A stretch of DNA of 32,387 nt from Wenzhouxiangellaceae bacterium (GCA_023258355.1 JALQZL010000004.1:1-32387); one strand, 5' to 3'. Counted from the first letter of the stretch, positions 8,946 to 18,075 are shown. Notes: generated from the sequence alone by a model not told the origin. Program-made: numbers and translations.

Positions 8946-9287
8946 ATGAAACAATTGGACCCCGAGCGCATTCAAGCGAACCGAGCCGCCAGATCCAGTC
9001 TGGCAGAGGCGTTTGCGGCGATGGAGACCCCCGATGAGCTACGCGCGTTGCTTCGGGACCTGACCACCCCCGCAGAGCTTGAGGCGCTAGTGGACCGCTG
9101 GCGGGTGGTGCAATTGCTTGACCAAGGCCTCCCCTACCGAGAGATCAATGCCCAAACGGGGGTCAGTGTCACCACCATTGGTCGGGTGGCCAGGTTTTTG
9201 GAATCCGGCCACGGCGGTTATCGCATTGCCTTGGAACGAACCCAGCGTCAAGAAGCCGACACCCCCGCCTTGGAGAACCGCGCATGA
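8946..9287 (+). CDS. YerC/YecD-family TrpR-related DNA-binding protein, first gene of the his operon
   Basis: LTTPAELEALVDRWRVVQLLDQGLPYREINAQTGVSVTTIGRVARFLESGHGGYRIALER matches TrpR-like HTH of YerC family; ATGA overlap with hisG. Confidence 0.88.
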   Translation: MKQLDPERIQANRAARSSLAEAFAAMETPDELRALLRDLTTPAELEALVDRWRVVQLLDQGLPYREINAQTGVSVTTIGRVARFLESGHGGYRIALERTQRQEADTPALENRA

Positions 9288-10165
9288 CCCGCCTCAAGCT
9301 CGCCATTCAAAAATCTGGGCGCTTGTCTGAGGACTCGCTTGCGTTATTAGAGCGGTCTGGCCTCAAATTTGCCCGCAGCAAAGACAAACTCTTTTGGTAC
9401 GGGGAGACCTTACCCATTGATCTTCTTTTGGTGAGAGACGATGACATCCCCCGATTACTGCTCGCCGGTGTCTGCCAACTAGGCATTGTTGGTGGCAATG
9501 TGGCCCAAGAAAAAGTGCTTTCTGAGAAGGCCTCACCAGACCTTCAGCCACTCCTAAGACTCGGGTTCGGGCGCTGTCGCTTGATGCTGGCTGCCCCCGA
9601 GGGCGGCCCCATTCGGGGTGTTAACGACCTCGAGGGCAAACGAATCGCCACCAGTTATCCTGCGCTCACGCAGCAATATCTGGAAAACGCAGGGGTGCGC
9701 TCGGATGTGGTCTTTCTCAACGGTGCGGTCGAAATTGCCCCCTCCATGGGCTCAGCGGATGCCATCGTGGACCTGGTCTCCACAGGGACCACCCTTCGGG
9801 CCAACCACTTAGAGGTGATCGATGAGGTGCTGAGCTCAGAGGCGGGGCTATATCGCTGCCCAAACCCCCTGTCTTCTGAGGCTGAGCGCTTAATTCAAAC
9901 CTTATTGACACGAATTGAAGGTGTCCAACAGGCCCAAGAAGCGAAATATGTGATGATGCACGCCCCCAAAGCCAAGTTGTCTGAGATCACCGCCTTACTG
10001 CCGGGCGCTGAAACCCCGACCGTGCTGAGCTTGGAGGGGAACGATGATCGGGTAGCGCTCCATGCCATGTGCACCGAGCAGGTCTTTTGGGAGCATTTGG
10101 AAGAACTCAAAAAAGCCGGCGCATCCGCCATTTTAGTGCTGCCTGTGGAGAAGATGCTCGCATGA
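9284..10165 (+). CDS. hisG: ATP phosphoribosyltransferase, long form
   Basis: AIQKSGRLSEDSLALLERSG, VRDDDIPRLL, GKRIATSYPALTQQYL, DLVSTGTTLRANHL; C-terminal regulatory domain AKYVMMHAPKAKLSEITALLPGAETPTVL. Confidence 0.97.
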   Translation: MTRLKLAIQKSGRLSEDSLALLERSGLKFARSKDKLFWYGETLPIDLLLVRDDDIPRLLLAGVCQLGIVGGNVAQEKVLSEKASPDLQPLLRLGFGRCRLMLAAPEGGPIRGVNDLEGKRIATSYPALTQQYLENAGVRSDVVFLNGAVEIAPSMGSADAIVDLVSTGTTLRANHLEVIDEVLSSEAGLYRCPNPLSSEAERLIQTLLTRIEGVQQAQEAKYVMMHAPKAKLSEITALLPGAETPTVLSLEGNDDRVALHAMCTEQVFWEHLEELKKAGASAILVLPVEKMLA

Positions 10166-11475
10166 TCACGCTGACACCTCAACGCATCACTGACCTGGAC
10201 GCCCCTGAGCTGGCCAATGCCCTAGAACGCCCAAAACTAGAAACCGACCAGGCTTTGCAAGCGCAGGTGGCTGACATTGTGGCCGCTGTTCGCGCCGGTG
10301 GCGATGCCGCTCTCCAGGCCTTGGGCGCACAGTACGATGCCCAGCCTGCCAAAGCGCTGTGGGCCACCGCTCGGGATTTGAAAAATGCCAAAAAGGCGTT
10401 AGATAGCGACCTGATCGATGCCATTGACAGCGCGATCGATACCGTTCGTGCATTTCATGAGGCTGGGCTACCGAAGTCCATTGCCGTCGAAACCGCCCCG
10501 GGCGTCACTTGTCAGGCGGTCTATCGGCCCTTGAATGCTGTGGGACTCTATGTGCCGGCTGGCGGGGCACCCCTGCCCTCGACGGCCATCATGTTGGGCG
10601 TGCCCGCCCAATTGGCCGGCTGTGAGCAAGTGGTGCTCGCCACCCCGCCTGGCCCCGATGGCTTGGCCGACCCTGCGGTTGGCTATATCGCCACCCAACT
10701 GGGGATTGACCAAGTGTTGGTGGCCGGTGGCGCCCAAGCCATTGCGGCCATGGCTTATGGCACCGAAACCGTGCCCTCAGCCACCAAACTCTTTGGTCCT
10801 GGCAACCGGTTTGTGACCGAAGCCAAGCGTCAGGTGGCCATGGATTTGGAAGGGGCGGCCATGGATATGCCTGCTGGGCCATCTGAGGTGATGGTCGTCG
10901 CTGATGCCAGTGCCAACGCAGACTTTGTGGCTGCCGATTTGCTCTCCCAAGCAGAACATGGGCCGGATTCACAGGTGATTTTGGTCACCGACAACGACTC
11001 CTTGGCCAACGACGTGATTCAAGCACTGAAAGACCACCTCCCGAGCCTCAACCGAGCTGAGATTGCGACAGCGGCACTCGCCCACGCCCGCATCTTGGTG
11101 GTGTCTGATTTGGCCATGGCCCTTGGTGTGGCCAACCGCTATGCGCCGGAGCACTTGATCTTGGCGGGTGAAGACGCCCCAATGTGGGCCAGTCTCATTG
11201 ACACCGCAGGTTCAGTGTTTGTCGGGCACTACACCCCTGAGGCCTTGGGGGACTACATCTCAGGAACCAACCATGTCTTACCCACAGGTGGCTGGGCAAA
11301 GGTCTATGCTGGTTTATCCACCACGGATTTTATGCGCCGGATGACGGTGCAAAGCGCCACGGCAGATGGCTTAAAGGCCCTGGGCCCAAAAGCCTGCCGG
11401 TTAGCGCAACACGAAGGGCTGGGCGCGCATGCCTTGGCCATTGAGCTCCGCCTGAAAGCTCTGGGGGCCTTTTGA
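10162..11475 (+). CDS. hisD: histidinol dehydrogenase
   Basis: GLYVPAGGAPLPSTAIMLGVPAQLAGC, GGAQAIAAMAYGTE, FGPGNRFVTEAKR, DMPAGPSEV, LLSQAEHGPDSQ, GTNHVLPTGG. Track ORF starts at 10069 but real start is ATG 10162 overlapping the hisG stop. Confidence 0.97.
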   Translation: MITLTPQRITDLDAPELANALERPKLETDQALQAQVADIVAAVRAGGDAALQALGAQYDAQPAKALWATARDLKNAKKALDSDLIDAIDSAIDTVRAFHEAGLPKSIAVETAPGVTCQAVYRPLNAVGLYVPAGGAPLPSTAIMLGVPAQLAGCEQVVLATPPGPDGLADPAVGYIATQLGIDQVLVAGGAQAIAAMAYGTETVPSATKLFGPGNRFVTEAKRQVAMDLEGAAMDMPAGPSEVMVVADASANADFVAADLLSQAEHGPDSQVILVTDNDSLANDVIQALKDHLPSLNRAEIATAALAHARILVVSDLAMALGVANRYAPEHLILAGEDAPMWASLIDTAGSVFVGHYTPEALGDYISGTNHVLPTGGWAKVYAGLSTTDFMRRMTVQSATADGLKALGPKACRLAQHEGLGAHALAIELRLKALGAF

Positions 11476-12575
11476 TGACTGCCTCGACGCCGCCATTTGG
11501 TGATTGGGTAAGGCCAGCGCTTCGTCGGCTCAAGCCCTATGCCTCCGCTCGAAGCATTGACCCTGACGGGACGGCTTTGGTCGCCTTGGATGCCAATGAA
11601 AATCCGTATCCAGTAGACCCAGACCAACCGCTCAATCGCTACCCTGACCCCCAACCCAAGAGCCTAGTTCAAGCCTTGGCCAGCCATTACGGGGTCGAAG
11701 CCGATCAGCTTCTGATCACCCGAGGTTCTGATGAAGGCATTGATTTGTTGATGCGTCTGTTTTGTCAGCCTGACAAAGACCGCATCATGGTCCAATCGCC
11801 TTGTTTTGGAATGTACGCACTGTATGCCCAGATCCAAGGTGCCCAAGTGGTTGACGTGCCACTCATCCAAGGGAAAACCGATTGGGCGGTGAATTGGCTT
11901 CAGATCGAGCAAGCCCCTGAATGTCGGCTTTATTTTTTCTGTTCGCCCAACAACCCGACCGGTCAATGCATTGACTCGCTGTCTTTATTGACCTTCGCCA
12001 AGCAGGTCCAAGACACTGCTGTGGTCGTCGTTGATGAGGCCTACATTGAGTTTTGTGACCAAGACAGCCTGGCCAGTTTGGTCGCACACCAACCCAATAT
12101 TGTGGTGTTGCGCACTTTATCCAAAGCCTTTGCGTTAGCGGGGGCCCGCTTAGGGGCAGTGGTTGCGCACCCAGACTTAATCGGCTGGCTAAAGCGCATC
12201 ATCGCACCCTATCCCTTGCCGACGCCATCGGTTGACGCTGCGCTTCGGGCACTGCGCCCAGAAGCGCTGGAGGCTCAGTCGGCGCAACTTCGTCAACTAT
12301 CGGACAACAAACAAGCGCTGATCGCCGCTCTGAAAGGCCGTCCTTTCGTCTTTGACCTGTGGCCAGGGCAGGCCAATTTTGTCTTGGTCCGCGTTGACGA
12401 TGCTGATCGATTGATGCGTCATTGTTTAGACCGCGGCATTCGTCTGAGAAACCAATCACATCAAGCGCGCTTGGAAAACTGTGTCCGCATCACGGTTGGG
12501 GACAACGCCCAAACCAAAACACTGCTGGAAGCCTTGGATGCTTATCAGCCTAACCCGCAATCGAATATCGCTTAA
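11475..12575 (+). CDS. hisC: histidinol-phosphate aminotransferase
   Basis: LDANENPYPVDPDQPLNRYPDPQ, FFCSPNNPTGQCID, VVDEAYIEF, LRTLSKAFALAGARLG (PLP Lys). Start ATG 11475 overlaps hisD TGA. Confidence 0.96.
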   Translation: MTASTPPFGDWVRPALRRLKPYASARSIDPDGTALVALDANENPYPVDPDQPLNRYPDPQPKSLVQALASHYGVEADQLLITRGSDEGIDLLMRLFCQPDKDRIMVQSPCFGMYALYAQIQGAQVVDVPLIQGKTDWAVNWLQIEQAPECRLYFFCSPNNPTGQCIDSLSLLTFAKQVQDTAVVVVDEAYIEFCDQDSLASLVAHQPNIVVLRTLSKAFALAGARLGAVVAHPDLIGWLKRIIAPYPLPTPSVDAALRALRPEALEAQSAQLRQLSDNKQALIAALKGRPFVFDLWPGQANFVLVRVDDADRLMRHCLDRGIRLRNQSHQARLENCVRITVGDNAQTKTLLEALDAYQPNPQSNIA

Positions 12576-12584
12576 GGATGCCTC

Positions 12585-13655
12585 ATGGCCTATCAGAAAA
12601 TCTTATTCATTGACCGTGATGGCACGCTGATTAAAGAGCCTGCAGACGAACAAATCGACAGCTTTGAGAAATTGGCGTTGGTCGACAACGTGATTCCTGC
12701 GTTGCTCAAACTCAAAAATGCCGGATACCGTTTTGTGATGGTCACCAACCAAGATGGATTAGGCACGGCATCTTTTCCTCAAGCCAGCTTTGATGGCCCG
12801 CAGGCCTTGCTGCTCCAGATTCTGAGCTCTCAAGGCATTGCCTTTGATGCCATTCATATTGACCCCTCTTTGCCCGAGGACCAAGCGCCGACTCGCAAGC
12901 CAGGGGTAGGGATGGTGCTGTCTTATCTGCAAGACCCCTCAATGGACCGAAGCCGGTCGGCGGTGATTGGTGACCGAGAAACAGACCTGCGCTTGGCCCA
13001 AAACATGGGACTGGCTGGGTATTTAATTGGTGATGACGCCGATGATTGGTTAAGCCTTGCCGACAAACTGATCAACGCACCCCGCCAGGCTCAGATCACT
13101 CGCCAAACCAACGAGACCCAGATCGAGGTGGCCCTAAATCTTGACCAAGCAACGGCCCCAAGTAACCACACAGGCATTGGTTTTTTTGATCACATGCTGG
13201 ATCAATTGGCGGCGCATGGCGGCTTTGGTCTAGAGATTACTTGCAAAGGTGATTTGCATATCGATGAGCACCACACAGTCGAAGACACCGCGCTCGCGCT
13301 CGGTCAAGCGCTTGATCAGGCCTTGGGTGATCGCCATGGGGTAGGGCGTTATGGCTTTACGTTACCAATGGATGAGACGCTGGCCCGAGCGGCGATTGAT
13401 TTGTCTGGGCGGCCTCAGTTTGTTTTTAAAGGGGCGTTCGGTCGCGACAGTGTTGGCGATCTCCCAGTAGAAATGGTGAAGCACTTTTTTCAATCACTGG
13501 CCCAAACGCTTAGGGCCGCCATTCATATCACCGTGGAAGGCGATAACACCCATCACCAAATTGAAGGCTGCTTTAAAGCGGTGGGCCGCGCTTTGCGTCC
13601 GGCATTGGCCAGACAATCCGATGGCACACTGCCCTCGACCAAGGGGGTGTTGTAG
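12585..13655 (+). CDS. hisB: bifunctional histidinol-phosphatase / imidazoleglycerol-phosphate dehydratase
   Basis: HAD motif [33 protein letters not shown] motifs [46 protein letters not shown]-terminus LPSTKGVL. Confidence 0.96.
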   Translation: MAYQKILFIDRDGTLIKEPADEQIDSFEKLALVDNVIPALLKLKNAGYRFVMVTNQDGLGTASFPQASFDGPQALLLQILSSQGIAFDAIHIDPSLPEDQAPTRKPGVGMVLSYLQDPSMDRSRSAVIGDRETDLRLAQNMGLAGYLIGDDADDWLSLADKLINAPRQAQITRQTNETQIEVALNLDQATAPSNHTGIGFFDHMLDQLAAHGGFGLEITCKGDLHIDEHHTVEDTALALGQALDQALGDRHGVGRYGFTLPMDETLARAAIDLSGRPQFVFKGAFGRDSVGDLPVEMVKHFFQSLAQTLRAAIHITVEGDNTHHQIEGCFKAVGRALRPALARQSDGTLPSTKGVL

Positions 13656-13658
13656 GCC

Positions 13659-14258
13659 ATGGATGTCGCCGTGATTGATTCAGGCGGGGCCAATGTGGGG
13701 TCGGTGTTGCAAGCGCTGGCCCGTTTATCGGTCGATGCCCAACTGACCCAAGATGCCGAGGCGATTCAACAGGCACCGCGCGTCATTTTGCCAGGCGTGG
13801 GCACAGCGCACGCGGCGATGGACACCTTGCAAAGCGCTGGTCTGGTCTCGACCATCCAGCAGCTGACTCAACCTGTGCTAGGCATTTGTTTAGGTCTTCA
13901 ACTGTTATTTGATGCCTCCACCGAAGGGGAGAAAACAACACCGTGTTTGGGCATCATCGGGGGCGTCGTTGAAAAACTGCCCAATGAGGGGACTTTGCGA
14001 CTGCCCCACATGGGCTGGTCTCAAATTGAGTGGGTTAAAGAAGACCCCGTGGCCACCCATCTGATGGCGGGGGATTGGTTTTATTTTGTCCACAGCTACG
14101 CGGTGCTTGCGCCTTGCCCCGCCATCGTCGCCACGAGCGATCACGGCCAGCCGTTTGCCGCCGTGGTTCGTCATCATAATTTTGTGGCTTGCCAGTTTCA
14201 TCCTGAAAAATCAGCGGATGCGGGCCAGCGCTTACTGCAAGGATTTTTGGCCTCATGA
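13659..14258 (+). CDS. hisH: imidazole glycerol phosphate synthase glutaminase subunit
   Basis: LPGVGTA, LGICLGLQLLF (catalytic Cys), CQFHPEKSADAGQRLL (His/Glu). Confidence 0.96.
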   Translation: MDVAVIDSGGANVGSVLQALARLSVDAQLTQDAEAIQQAPRVILPGVGTAHAAMDTLQSAGLVSTIQQLTQPVLGICLGLQLLFDASTEGEKTTPCLGIIGGVVEKLPNEGTLRLPHMGWSQIEWVKEDPVATHLMAGDWFYFVHSYAVLAPCPAIVATSDHGQPFAAVVRHHNFVACQFHPEKSADAGQRLLQGFLAS

Positions 14259-15016
14259 GACTCATACCAGCGCTAGATTTGATCGACGGTCGGGTAGTGC
14301 GACTCTCCCAAGGAGACTATGCCAAGCAAACCACCTATACCGAGGATGCCATCGACCAAGCTTTGGCCTATGAGGCCGCGGGTGCGCAGTGGTTGCATGT
14401 GGTTGACCTCGACAGCGCACGATCGGGTGGAACAGCCAACCTTGGCCTGATTGAAAAGATGTGCCGCGCCTTAACCATCCCCGTTCAATGTGGAGGTGGC
14501 GTGCGAACAAAAGAGGATATCCAAAAGCGCTTGGATCTCGGCATTCGTCGGGTTGTGGTCGGCAGCGTCTGTATCCAAACCCCTGAGCTTTTTATCGACT
14601 GGCTGGGTCATTTTGGCCGTGACGCGCTCGTCGCTGGACTCGACGTCAAAGCCGAGCAAAACGAAGGTGCGCCGAAGTGGATTCCTCAAGCCTCAGGATG
14701 GACGCAAGCCAGCGATCAAGACCTGTGGTCGTTGCTCGATCAGTTTATGCCAGCTGGATTGCTTCATTGTTTGTGTACAGACATCGCCCGTGATGGCATG
14801 TTGCAAGGCAGCGCCACCGAACTCTATCAGCAACTTCATCAACGCTACCCAGACTTGGCAATTCAAGCCTCAGGGGGCATTGGGCAAGTGGCTGATCTCG
14901 AGAGAACCCAAGCCTCTGGCGTGGCTGGTTGTATTGTCGGGCGAGCGTTGCTCGAAGGCAAAGTGGGCTTGAGTGACATTGGTCGTTTTCAGCCCACCCC
15001 AGCGGACGCCCGCTAA
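14255..15016 (+). CDS. hisA: ProFAR (phosphoribosylformimino-AICAR-P) isomerase
   Basis: [69 protein letters not shown]. Confidence 0.96.
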   Translation: MRLIPALDLIDGRVVRLSQGDYAKQTTYTEDAIDQALAYEAAGAQWLHVVDLDSARSGGTANLGLIEKMCRALTIPVQCGGGVRTKEDIQKRLDLGIRRVVVGSVCIQTPELFIDWLGHFGRDALVAGLDVKAEQNEGAPKWIPQASGWTQASDQDLWSLLDQFMPAGLLHCLCTDIARDGMLQGSATELYQQLHQRYPDLAIQASGGIGQVADLERTQASGVAGCIVGRALLEGKVGLSDIGRFQPTPADAR

Positions 15017-15798
15017 TGGTGGCGGTTCGCATCATCCCCTGTCTGGATGTCCGAGACGGTGAAGTCGTCAAGGGCGTTCGCTTCAAAGACCACCGCCGAA
15101 TGGGGGGCATCGTTGAGTTGGCGACCCTCTATCGCGAACAAGGGGCAGATGAACTGGTGTTTTATGACATCACCGCCAGCCCTGAGCGTCGCAGCGTGGA
15201 TCTTCAGTGGATCGAGCGGGTGGCCGAGGCCATTGATATCCCTTTTTGTGTGGCAGGTGGCATCCGTGATGTTGACACCGCCCGCCAAATCCTCAAGGCA
15301 GGGGCCGACAAAATTTCAATCAATTCACCCGCCTTGGCAGACCCCTCGCTGATCGCGCGGTTGGTGGATGCTTTGGGCTCTCAATGCATTGTGGTGGGGA
15401 TCGACTCGGTGGCAGAACAGGGGCAATGGTGGGTCCGGCAGTATACCGGGCGCCCAGAAGCCATGGTCAATCCCCATCGGCTCACCGCTGAGTGGCTTGA
15501 GGAGGTTCAGCGCCTTGGCGCCGGGGAGGTGGTCTTAAATTGCATGGATGCCGACGGGGTTCGACAAGGCTATGACATCGATCAGCTTAGAATACTTCGA
15601 AGGATCTGTCAGGTCCCCCTCATTGCCTCTGGCGGGGCGGGTGAGGCCAGCCACTTTGTGGATGTGTTTCAACAAGCCGATGTGGACGGTGCACTGGCTG
15701 CCACGGTGTTCCATACTCAAACGCTGCCTATTCCGAAGTTGAAGCATCACCTACTGGCATGTGGTTTACCGATTCGCCCCGCCAATTCTCAAGGATAA
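15016..15798 (+). CDS. hisF: imidazole glycerol phosphate synthase cyclase subunit
   Basis: [81 protein letters not shown] overlap with hisA. Confidence 0.97.
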   Translation: MVAVRIIPCLDVRDGEVVKGVRFKDHRRMGGIVELATLYREQGADELVFYDITASPERRSVDLQWIERVAEAIDIPFCVAGGIRDVDTARQILKAGADKISINSPALADPSLIARLVDALGSQCIVVGIDSVAEQGQWWVRQYTGRPEAMVNPHRLTAEWLEEVQRLGAGEVVLNCMDADGVRQGYDIDQLRILRRICQVPLIASGGAGEASHFVDVFQQADVDGALAATVFHTQTLPIPKLKHHLLACGLPIRPANSQG

Positions 15799-15801
15799 AA
15801 C

Positions 15802-16443
15802 ATGACCGAACTCTCCCTTAATCAACGCATTAACTGGGACAAAGTGGATGGTTTGGTGCCCGCCATCATTCAACACCACCTCTCTGGTGAGGTCTTAATG
15901 CTGGGCTACATGAACCAAGAGGCGCTAGAAAAAACCCTCGATGAAGGGAAGGTCACTTTTTTTTCGCGCGCTAAAAACAGGCTTTGGACAAAAGGTGAAA
16001 CTTCTGGACACTTTCTGCTACTCAAAACCTTGAGCCTAGACTGCGACCAGGACACGCTGCTGGTGCTTGCCGACCCCCAAGGCCCCACCTGCCATCTCAA
16101 CAACGAGACCTGTTTTGGTGATCAGGGGCCGCCAAGCCCGATGCTGAGCTCGCTTGAGCGCATCATCCATCAACGCGCCTTAACCCACACCAAGGACGGA
16201 CAGGCATCACCGAGCTACACCCAAACACTCTTGGCCGAAGGGATTCAACGATGCGCTCAAAAAGTAGGGGAGGAAGGGGTTGAGGTGGCCTTGGCCGCCA
16301 CCTCGGGAGATCAAGACGCCTTATGCGCTGAAGCCGCTGATCTTCTGTATCACTTGTTGGTGACGTTAAAAGCGGCGGATGTCTCGCTCAATGATGTGCT
16401 CCAAGTGCTACAAACACGCCATCAATCAGCAGCCACCAACTGA
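15802..16443 (+). CDS. hisIE: bifunctional phosphoribosyl-AMP cyclohydrolase / phosphoribosyl-ATP pyrophosphatase
   Basis: GEVLMLGYMNQEALEKTLDEGKVTFFSRAKNRLWTKGETSGH, DCDQDTLLVLADPQGPTCH; HisE domain KVGEEGVEVALAA...EAADLLYHLLV. Confidence 0.96.
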   Translation: MTELSLNQRINWDKVDGLVPAIIQHHLSGEVLMLGYMNQEALEKTLDEGKVTFFSRAKNRLWTKGETSGHFLLLKTLSLDCDQDTLLVLADPQGPTCHLNNETCFGDQGPPSPMLSSLERIIHQRALTHTKDGQASPSYTQTLLAEGIQRCAQKVGEEGVEVALAATSGDQDALCAEAADLLYHLLVTLKAADVSLNDVLQVLQTRHQSAATN

Positions 16444-17159
16444 GACCACGCTTCCAAAGCATCGGCCACACCCGCCTCGTAGAACTGTCGGCCATGGTCT
16501 AAGGTCGCCATCTGTGGCCGTGAGCCAATCCGTCCATCAGCGAAGCGTTGTCGGTAATCAAAGCAATCTCGGATCTCACCAAAAGGGGCTTGGTCAGGGT
16601 CTAATGGCACCTGTCTCATTTGGTCGGGATAAGCATGCCAAGTCAAAGCGATCTCCGATGGGGTGGCGTGCCAGCCATCCGCCTCACCGTAGAGCTCGTC
16701 AATCAGGCGACGAACGCGCGGCCCATGGAACCAATTGAAGAGCTTCATCGCCAAACCACTCGGCTCACGGGCCAGGCTGTGTTCAGCCCAGATTTGCGCA
16801 AAAGCCGTCTCGGTGGTGTTGATATTGCCGCCATGCCCATTTAAAAACATGAATTTCTTAAACCCATGGCCTTTCAATGAGGTGATCACATCATGGATCA
16901 CAGCCATCAATGTCGTCGGGCGCAAGGTGATGGTGCCCGGGAAAGCCAAATGGTGTTGCGCCATCCCAATAGAGAGGGTAGGGCCAACCAAAATCCCTTG
17001 ATCGGATAACCCCTCGGCGATGGTCTCAGGACAAATGGCATCGGTACCAATCAATCCTGTGGGCCCATGTTGTTCTGTTGAGCCAATGGGAATCACGATG
17101 CCTTGTGAGTCTTTGAGATAAGCCTCCACTTCTGGCCATGTGGCGTGTTGCAATTTCAT
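16422..17159 (-). CDS. creatininase-family amidohydrolase
   Basis: PIGSTEQHGPTGLIGTDAICPETIAEGL metal-binding E-x-H/D motif, LNGHGGN; SD gaggagcg precedes ATG at 17159 (track start 17213 is over-extended). Confidence 0.87.
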   Translation of the reverse strand: MKLQHATWPEVEAYLKDSQGIVIPIGSTEQHGPTGLIGTDAICPETIAEGLSDQGILVGPTLSIGMAQHHLAFPGTITLRPTTLMAVIHDVITSLKGHGFKKFMFLNGHGGNINTTETAFAQIWAEHSLAREPSGLAMKLFNWFHGPRVRRLIDELYGEADGWHATPSEIALTWHAYPDQMRQVPLDPDQAPFGEIRDCFDYRQRFADGRIGSRPQMATLDHGRQFYEAGVADALEAWSQLVAAD

Positions 17160-17175
17160 ATCGACCGCTCCTCGT

Positions 17176-18075
17176 TTATGAGATTTGGCTGGGATGCCAA
17201 ACCTCAACCTCAACCAACAATTCTTCCCGACAAATTTCGCCCACCAATGCCATTAACCGAACGGCTGGCCAGCGTTCCCGAACCACCGCTTCGACTTGGC
17301 CCCAATCGGCACCATGGCGAACATAAACACGGACAAAACTGTTGTCATTTAAATCAGGCAGCGCTGGCTGGCGAGACTGTGCTTCCCTCAGCACAGCCTC
17401 CACGTTAATCAACGCCTCCCTCGTTTGGGCAACCACATCATCATGGTGGGCTGAGGCGTGACCCACAACAGAGGCTGTCCCCGAAATCAGCAAACCCACC
17501 CCATCGCTATCATCCACGCCATTTAGATTCACCTCAGTGGCCCGAGCAAACGCTGGGCTGGCTGGGCCATATTGAGGTGGGTATTGCCAAGCACTCACTT
17601 GCCTTGGATTCTCAATAGACCGGCCTTTTTGTTGACCAACCAAAGCAAATAACCGAAACACCTGATCCTGGCAGCCGATGGCGGTCGCCGCACACATCCG
17701 CTGCTCACTCAGCCCGAGTTCCGCGAGGGCCAAGGCCCTGCCAACACAAAAGCGCCGATAACGCTCTTGGTCATGCTCGCCTTGGTTGATGCCAGGAATA
17801 AACTGCCAAATGCGCAGCAGTTGGGGTTGGCCCAACGCACTGGCTTGGGCACACAGATCCAAATAAGCTTGCCTAACCAAAGGGGCAGGATCGTTCATGA
17901 CAGGATCGTCAACATTGATATTGATGATAGACAAGCGCGCGTCAGGCCCGGACCAGACCTCACTGGCGACGTCGCCGCCGACTTGAACCAACCCCAATGT
18001 CTGGGGCTCAAACACCACCCAAGGCGCATGCGCCATGCTTGAAGAGGTCACCGTTAAGAGATTGGCGTTAGTCAT
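17176..18075 (-). CDS. chorismatase family protein (FkbO/Hyg5/XanB2-like)
   Basis: RIWQFIPGINQGEHDQERYRRFCVGRALAL, QVSAWQYPPQYGPASPAFARAT, ISGTASVVGHASAHHDDVVAQTREALINVEAVL, ALVGEICREELLVEVE - pattern remembered from chorismatases. Confidence 0.82.
   Translation of the reverse strand: MTNANLLTVTSSSMAHAPWVVFEPQTLGLVQVGGDVASEVWSGPDARLSIININVDDPVMNDPAPLVRQAYLDLCAQASALGQPQLLRIWQFIPGINQGEHDQERYRRFCVGRALALAELGLSEQRMCAATAIGCQDQVFRLFALVGQQKGRSIENPRQVSAWQYPPQYGPASPAFARATEVNLNGVDDSDGVGLLISGTASVVGHASAHHDDVVAQTREALINVEAVLREAQSRQPALPDLNDNSFVRVYVRHGADWGQVEAVVRERWPAVRLMALVGEICREELLVEVEVWHPSQIS

Noticed and set aside
8934-9283. Possible His-rich leader peptide / attenuator for the his operon
   Set aside because: No consecutive His codons and no terminator-antiterminator arrangement before hisG; the space is occupied by the YerC-type gene
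10468-10972. Minus-strand ORFs within hisD (e.g. 10589-10972)
   Set aside because: Antisense shadow ORFs of a clearly coding gene, Arg/Trp/Pro/Gln-rich compositions without recognisable domains
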